A stretch of 64,000 bases of DNA, from the NCBI RefSeq assembly GCF_003201955.1, contig NZ_QJJM01000015.1:1-64000 (forward strand), in the 5' to 3' direction. Of this stretch, positions 60,719 to 64,000 are shown piece by piece; positions within the stretch are counted from its first letter, which is position 1; each line of letters begins with the position of its first letter. The notes beneath the pieces were generated by a model. The model was not told where the DNA came from. It saw nothing but the letters and a program-made list of their open reading frames with translations, and made no database searches. The DNA comes from Blastomonas natatoria. GTDB taxonomy: Bacteria; Pseudomonadota; Alphaproteobacteria; Sphingomonadales; Sphingomonadaceae. Position numbers and translations under genes: made by a program.

Positions 60719-62166
60719 GTCAGCCCCGCGACCCGGGCCAGCGCGGCGATATCGAGATGCCGCTCCAGGGCTTCGGCCAATTCGTCGAGCGCTTCATCCA
60801 CCCGCACCGCATGATCAACCGCGTCTGACCCTGCGCCAAGCCGCTCGAGCCAGACGGCGCGCTGCGCGGGATGATCGAACAGGCCGTGGACATAGCAGCC
60901 GGCAATCCGGCCGCAGGCGCTGACCGCGCCGTCGGTCCGTCCATCGTGCAGTCGCAGCAATGGCGGCGCCGTTCGGCCGGTTATGCCGCAATGGATTTCG
61001 TAGCCGCGGAAGGCCGCGCCTTCGGCAAGGCTGACGCCGGTGGCTTCGGCGAGGCGCTTGTGCGGGGCGAGGCAGGTGGTGACCGGCAAATAGCCAAGGC
61101 CCTCAACCTCGCCCGGCGGCCCTTCGATCCCGTCAGGATCGGCGATCTGCGTGCCCAGCATCTGATAGCCCCCGCAAATTCCCAGCACCTGCCCGCCGCG
61201 CCTGATATGACCGGCCAGGTCAATATCCCAGCCCTGCGCCCGCAAGAATGCAAGGTCGGCGATGGTGGCCTTGGTACCGGGCAAAATCACAAGGCGGGCT
61301 TCGGCAGGCAGGGGCTCGCCGGGAGGCACCATCACCAACCGCACTTCGGGTTCGGCCGCCAGCGCGTCGAAATCGTCGAAATTCGCGATGCGGGAGAGCA
61401 TCGGCACCGCGATCACGATCGATCCGCCGCTCACCGCCTGCCGGTCCAACACTACGGCGTCTTCCGCCGGAAGCCGCTGCGCCGCATCGATCCAAGGTAC
61501 CACCCCGAGCCCGCGCCAACCCGACAGCTGTTCCGTCATAAGGTAGCCGTCCTCGAATAGCGCCGGATCGCCGCGAAAGCGGTTGATGATGAACCCGTGG
61601 ATCATCGCGGCATCATCGGAATCGAGCACCGCGCGCGTTCCCGCAATCGCGGCGATCACGCCGCCGCGATCAATGTCTCCCACCAGAACGACAGGCACAT
61701 CGGCGGCGCGGGCAAAGCCCATGTTGGCAATGTCGCCGCGCCGCAGATTGATCTCGGCCGGGCTGCCCGCGCCTTCGATCAGCACCAGATCGGCCTGCGC
61801 AGCCAAACGCTGATAGCTGTCGAGTACGGCTTCCAGCCAGCGCGCTTTTTCTGCCTGATAGCCGCCAGCGCTACGGGTGCCCTGCATTTGGCCCTGAATG
61901 ACAATCTGCGATGTCCGATCCGATTGCGGCTTGATGAGCACCGGGTTCATGTCGCTGTGCAGTGGCACGCGCGCGGCCAAGGCCTGCACGGCCTGCGCAC
62001 GGCCAATCTCCCCGCCATCGCTGGTGACGGCTGCATTGTTCGACATGTTCTGCGGCTTGAACGGCATAACCGTGAGACCGCGATTGGCAAACAGACGGCA
62101 GAGCCCCGCGACCAGCACCGATTTACCGACATCAGAGCCGGTGCCTTGCAACATCAGCGCAGCCAT
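60715..62166 (-). CDS. cobQ: Cobyric acid synthase CobQ (copy 2)
   Basis: A 483-residue amidotransferase from ATG 62166; a longer frame inside cobD is not used. It has [60 protein letters not shown], the glutaminase Cys in [13 protein letters not shown] and [10 protein letters not shown]. Domain order and length equal copy 1, but many positions differ. It overlaps cobD by 13 bases and bluB by four. Confidence 0.93.
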   Translation of the reverse strand: MAALMLQGTGSDVGKSVLVAGLCRLFANRGLTVMPFKPQNMSNNAAVTSDGGEIGRAQAVQALAARVPLHSDMNPVLIKPQSDRTSQIVIQGQMQGTRSAGGYQAEKARWLEAVLDSYQRLAAQADLVLIEGAGSPAEINLRRGDIANMGFARAADVPVVLVGDIDRGGVIAAIAGTRAVLDSDDAAMIHGFIINRFRGDPALFEDGYLMTEQLSGWRGLGVVPWIDAAQRLPAEDAVVLDRQAVSGGSIVIAVPMLSRIANFDDFDALAAEPEVRLVMVPPGEPLPAEARLVILPGTKATIADLAFLRAQGWDIDLAGHIRRGGQVLGICGGYQMLGTQIADPDGIEGPPGEVEGLGYLPVTTCLAPHKRLAEATGVSLAEGAAFRGYEIHCGITGRTAPPLLRLHDGRTDGAVSACGRIAGCYVHGLFDHPAQRAVWLERLGAGSDAVDHAVRVDEALDELAEALERHLDIAALARVAGLT

Positions 62167-63110
62167 AAAATTACTCCCGCTACGATGGCTGCCAAAGCCC
62201 ACAACAGTCGGCAAGCACGCCGCCAGATCACGAGCGCGCGGGTAAGATCACGGGCATCGGGGCGCGGGCCATCTCCCATAGTTGCTCGCAGCACCGGTTC
62301 ACCGTCATAGCTTACCGGCCCGCCCAATTGCCGCCCGAGCGCGCCGGCCATGGCCGCCTCGGGCCATCCCGCATTGGGCGAGGCATGGCCGCGCGCATCG
62401 CGCTGCATCACGTGCCAGCCCGTGCGCCAGCCCCGGCCCGCGGCCAGCACCAGCAGCGCGCCGGAAAGGCGCGCGGGAAGATAGTTGAGCGCATCGTCAG
62501 CCCGCGCGCTCGCCCATCCAAAATGGCGATGGCGCGCGTCGCGATGCCCGACCATCGAGTCTGCCGTGTTGATCGCCTTTGCCGCCGCCAGCCCGGGCAG
62601 GCCTGCCAGCGCAAGCCAGCAGGCCGGCGTCACGATCCCGTCGCCAAAGCTCTCGGCGAGGCTTTCGATCGCCGCGGTGGCGATCCCGGCCTCGTCCAGC
62701 CCGGCGACATCGCGCCCGACGATCATGCCGACGGCAATGCGCGCGGTCTCCAGATCACCGGCTGCGAGCGGCACGGCCACGGCCTCGACATGATCGGCGA
62801 GGCTGCGCTGGGCAAGGCCGGTGGTCGCCGCCAACACCAGCATCGGCCAAAGCCACATGGACTGGAGAAGCGCATGCTGAACCAATGCCGCCGTGCCAAC
62901 GCTTACCGCAACCAACAGCGGAAGCATGGCAGCGCCCATGATCCGCTGGCGGCGCGGTGAACCGCGGTTCCAGCGGCGGTCCAGCGCGCCAATCAGCGCC
63001 CCCATCCACATCACCGGATGGCCGACCCGCGCCAGCATCCAGCGCGGGTAGCCCCAGGCCCATTCGGCCAGCAAAGCGGCAGGCAAAATCAGCGTACCGC
63101 TCATCAACAT
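62154..63110 (-). CDS. cobD: Adenosylcobinamide-phosphate synthase CobD (copy 2)
   Basis: A 318-residue membrane protein (CbiB). It shows [77 protein letters not shown] and [18 protein letters not shown]. The start may be 63110 or 63104, the latter sharing its A with the btuD stop. Intact and diverged from the copy at 33300-34253. Confidence 0.92.
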   Translation of the reverse strand: MLMSGTLILPAALLAEWAWGYPRWMLARVGHPVMWMGALIGALDRRWNRGSPRRQRIMGAAMLPLLVAVSVGTAALVQHALLQSMWLWPMLVLAATTGLAQRSLADHVEAVAVPLAAGDLETARIAVGMIVGRDVAGLDEAGIATAAIESLAESFGDGIVTPACWLALAGLPGLAAAKAINTADSMVGHRDARHRHFGWASARADDALNYLPARLSGALLVLAAGRGWRTGWHVMQRDARGHASPNAGWPEAAMAGALGRQLGGPVSYDGEPVLRATMGDGPRPDARDLTRALVIWRRACRLLWALAAIVAGVILWLR

Positions 63111-63892
63111 GGCCCGCTCAGCACCAGACCGGGCGAGCCATCGGCGAGGGTCACGGCGTGGCTCGCCACACCATAAACGGCGGCGATGCGCTCTGGCGTC
63201 AGCACGGTAGCGGGCTCGCCGTCGGCGACAATCCGCCCGCTGTCCATCATGACCACGCGGTCGGCTACTCGGATGGCATGAGCCAGATCATGCAGCACGA
63301 GCACCACGCCAGCGCCACTTGTCGTCACCCGGCGCATCAGCGCGAGGCTATCGAACTGGTGGCGCGGATCGAGGTTGGCGAGCGGCTCGTCCGCCAGCAA
63401 GAATTCGGGCTGCCCCGCCAGCACCCGCGCTAGCAGCGCCCGCGCTCGCTCACCGCCCGACAAGGTGCCCACTACACGCGAAGCGAATTGCGCCGTGTCG
63501 GTCGCTTCTAGTGCATCGGCCATCGCCGTAAGGTCGGCTGCGCTTTGCCCCCAGCGGCCCTGATGGGGCAGGCGGCCGAGACTGACGAGGGTGGCGACAT
63601 CAATGTCCCAGTTTACCTCAGCAACCTGCGGCAGGAAGCCAATCCGCTGCCCGCGTTCGCGCGCCGAAACGCGGGTCAGCGAAACCTCGCCCAGCGTTAT
63701 CGCGCCGCTATCCGGCGCGCGCAGTCCGGCGAGGCACGCGAGAAGCGTTGATTTGCCTGCTCCGTTGGGGCCGATGATTGCCGTGATCTCTCCACGTCGT
63801 AGCGCAAGACTTGCATTGCTCAGCACGGCTTTGCGCGCATTGGCTGCGCCGAGGGTGACAGACACATCACGCGCTTCGAGCACCGCTGTCAT
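63104..63892 (-). CDS. btuD: Corrinoid ABC transporter ATP-binding protein BtuD (copy 2)
   Basis: A 262-residue ABC ATPase with Walker A GPNGAGKSTLLACLAGL, Q-loop GFLPQVAEVNWDIDVATLVS, signature LSGGERARALLARV and Walker B FLLADEPLANLDPRHQ, with switch His in VLHDLAHA. It is coupled to the btuC fragment upstream (ATGA at 63889-63892) and to cobD downstream. In this context it serves corrinoid import, although iron-siderophore uptake uses the same family. Confidence 0.88.
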   Translation of the reverse strand: MTAVLEARDVSVTLGAANARKAVLSNASLALRRGEITAIIGPNGAGKSTLLACLAGLRAPDSGAITLGEVSLTRVSARERGQRIGFLPQVAEVNWDIDVATLVSLGRLPHQGRWGQSAADLTAMADALEATDTAQFASRVVGTLSGGERARALLARVLAGQPEFLLADEPLANLDPRHQFDSLALMRRVTTSGAGVVLVLHDLAHAIRVADRVVMMDSGRIVADGEPATVLTPERIAAVYGVASHAVTLADGSPGLVLSGPC

Positions 63893-64000
63893 CCGATCTG
63901 CCGCCGCATCTTGAGGAGCAGCGCGAGGAAAAACGGCGCCCCCAGCAGCGACATGGCGATGCCAAGCCGCAATTCGCTCACCGTCGGGGCGGCGCGCACC
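63889..64000 (-). CDS. btuC: Corrinoid ABC transporter permease BtuC (copy 2), C-terminal part
   Basis: Only the last 36 codons are in the window (ELRLGIAMSLLGAPFFLALL then a basic tail ending in RRQIG). They match the end of FecCD/BtuC permeases (compare GVFISLIGAPFFLWLVL in the first btuC). The stop overlaps the btuD start by four bases. The gene continues beyond position 64000. Confidence 0.85.
   Translation of the reverse strand, partial: VRAAPTVSELRLGIAMSLLGAPFFLALLLKMRRQIG

Noticed and set aside
1-64000. CRISPR arrays, tRNA or rRNA genes, complete insertion sequences
   Set aside because: I saw no regularly spaced repeats with unique spacers, no cloverleaf or rRNA-like sequence, and no transposase with terminal inverted repeats. 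A tool-based scan could still find a missed tRNA or IS fragment.

Overview
The window looks like part of a large plasmid or secondary replicon of an alphaproteobacterium, most likely a sphingomonad (Novosphingobium/Sphingobium/Sphingopyxis-like). This is inferred from the GC-rich codon use, a parA-parB-repA replication module with a RepA-type initiator and downstream iterons, F-type conjugation remnants, and the style of the B12 gene clusters. No tRNA, rRNA or CRISPR array was seen.

Layout. (1) 1-5.0 kb: a decayed F-type conjugation region: a TraC/TraG chimera that has lost the ATPase P-loop, TraV, a truncated DsbC-like gene, then a RepC-tail-like reading frame and a small membrane protein. 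(2) 5.0-7.3 kb: a lytic transglycosylase, a Toprim/zinc-finger primase-like protein and a small unknown. (3) 7.3-14.4 kb: two near-identical cobalamin riboswitches that flank an unknown gene, then a B12 uptake operon (btuB-btuF-btuC-btuD and a conserved unknown). (4) 14.4-36.2 kb: a third cobalamin riboswitch heading a nearly complete aerobic cobalamin operon: cobW-cobN-cobG-cobH-cobI-cobJ-(cobK reversed)-cobL-cobE-cobM-cobB-cobA-cobF-cobO-bluB*-DUF1636-cobT-phosphatase-cobS-cobC-cobD-cobQ-cobP. Most genes overlap by ATGA or GTGA. bluB in this operon is frameshifted. (5) 36.2-43.1 kb: a tyrosine recombinase, an HTH protein, parA, parB and repA, with an inverted repeat before parA, a 22-bp palindrome before repA and five 15-bp iterons after repA. 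(6) 43.1-49.2 kb: a WGR-domain protein, a 1405-residue fusion of DNA methylase and Strawberry-notch-type helicase, a HigBA toxin-antitoxin pair and a minimal tyrosine recombinase. (7) 49.5-57.3 kb: an ABC1/UbiB kinase with a MarR regulator, divergent from an EmrA-EmrB-NodT tripartite efflux operon; then a thioesterase and an alpha/beta hydrolase. (8) 57.7-64 kb, minus strand: a second, partial B12 cluster (btuC-btuD-cobD-cobQ-bluB-cobT-cobS-phosphatase).

How it works together. The btu operon would import corrinoids under riboswitch control, and the large operon would build adenosylcobalamin de novo from uroporphyrinogen III by the oxygen-dependent route. The second cluster repeats the transport, side-chain and nucleotide-loop steps; its intact bluB could replace the broken copy in the main operon. 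The cobaltochelatase subunits CobS and CobT, the corrin reductase CobR and a cobalt importer are not in the window and would have to be encoded elsewhere.

All assignments rest on reading translated sequence and motifs; no database search was run.
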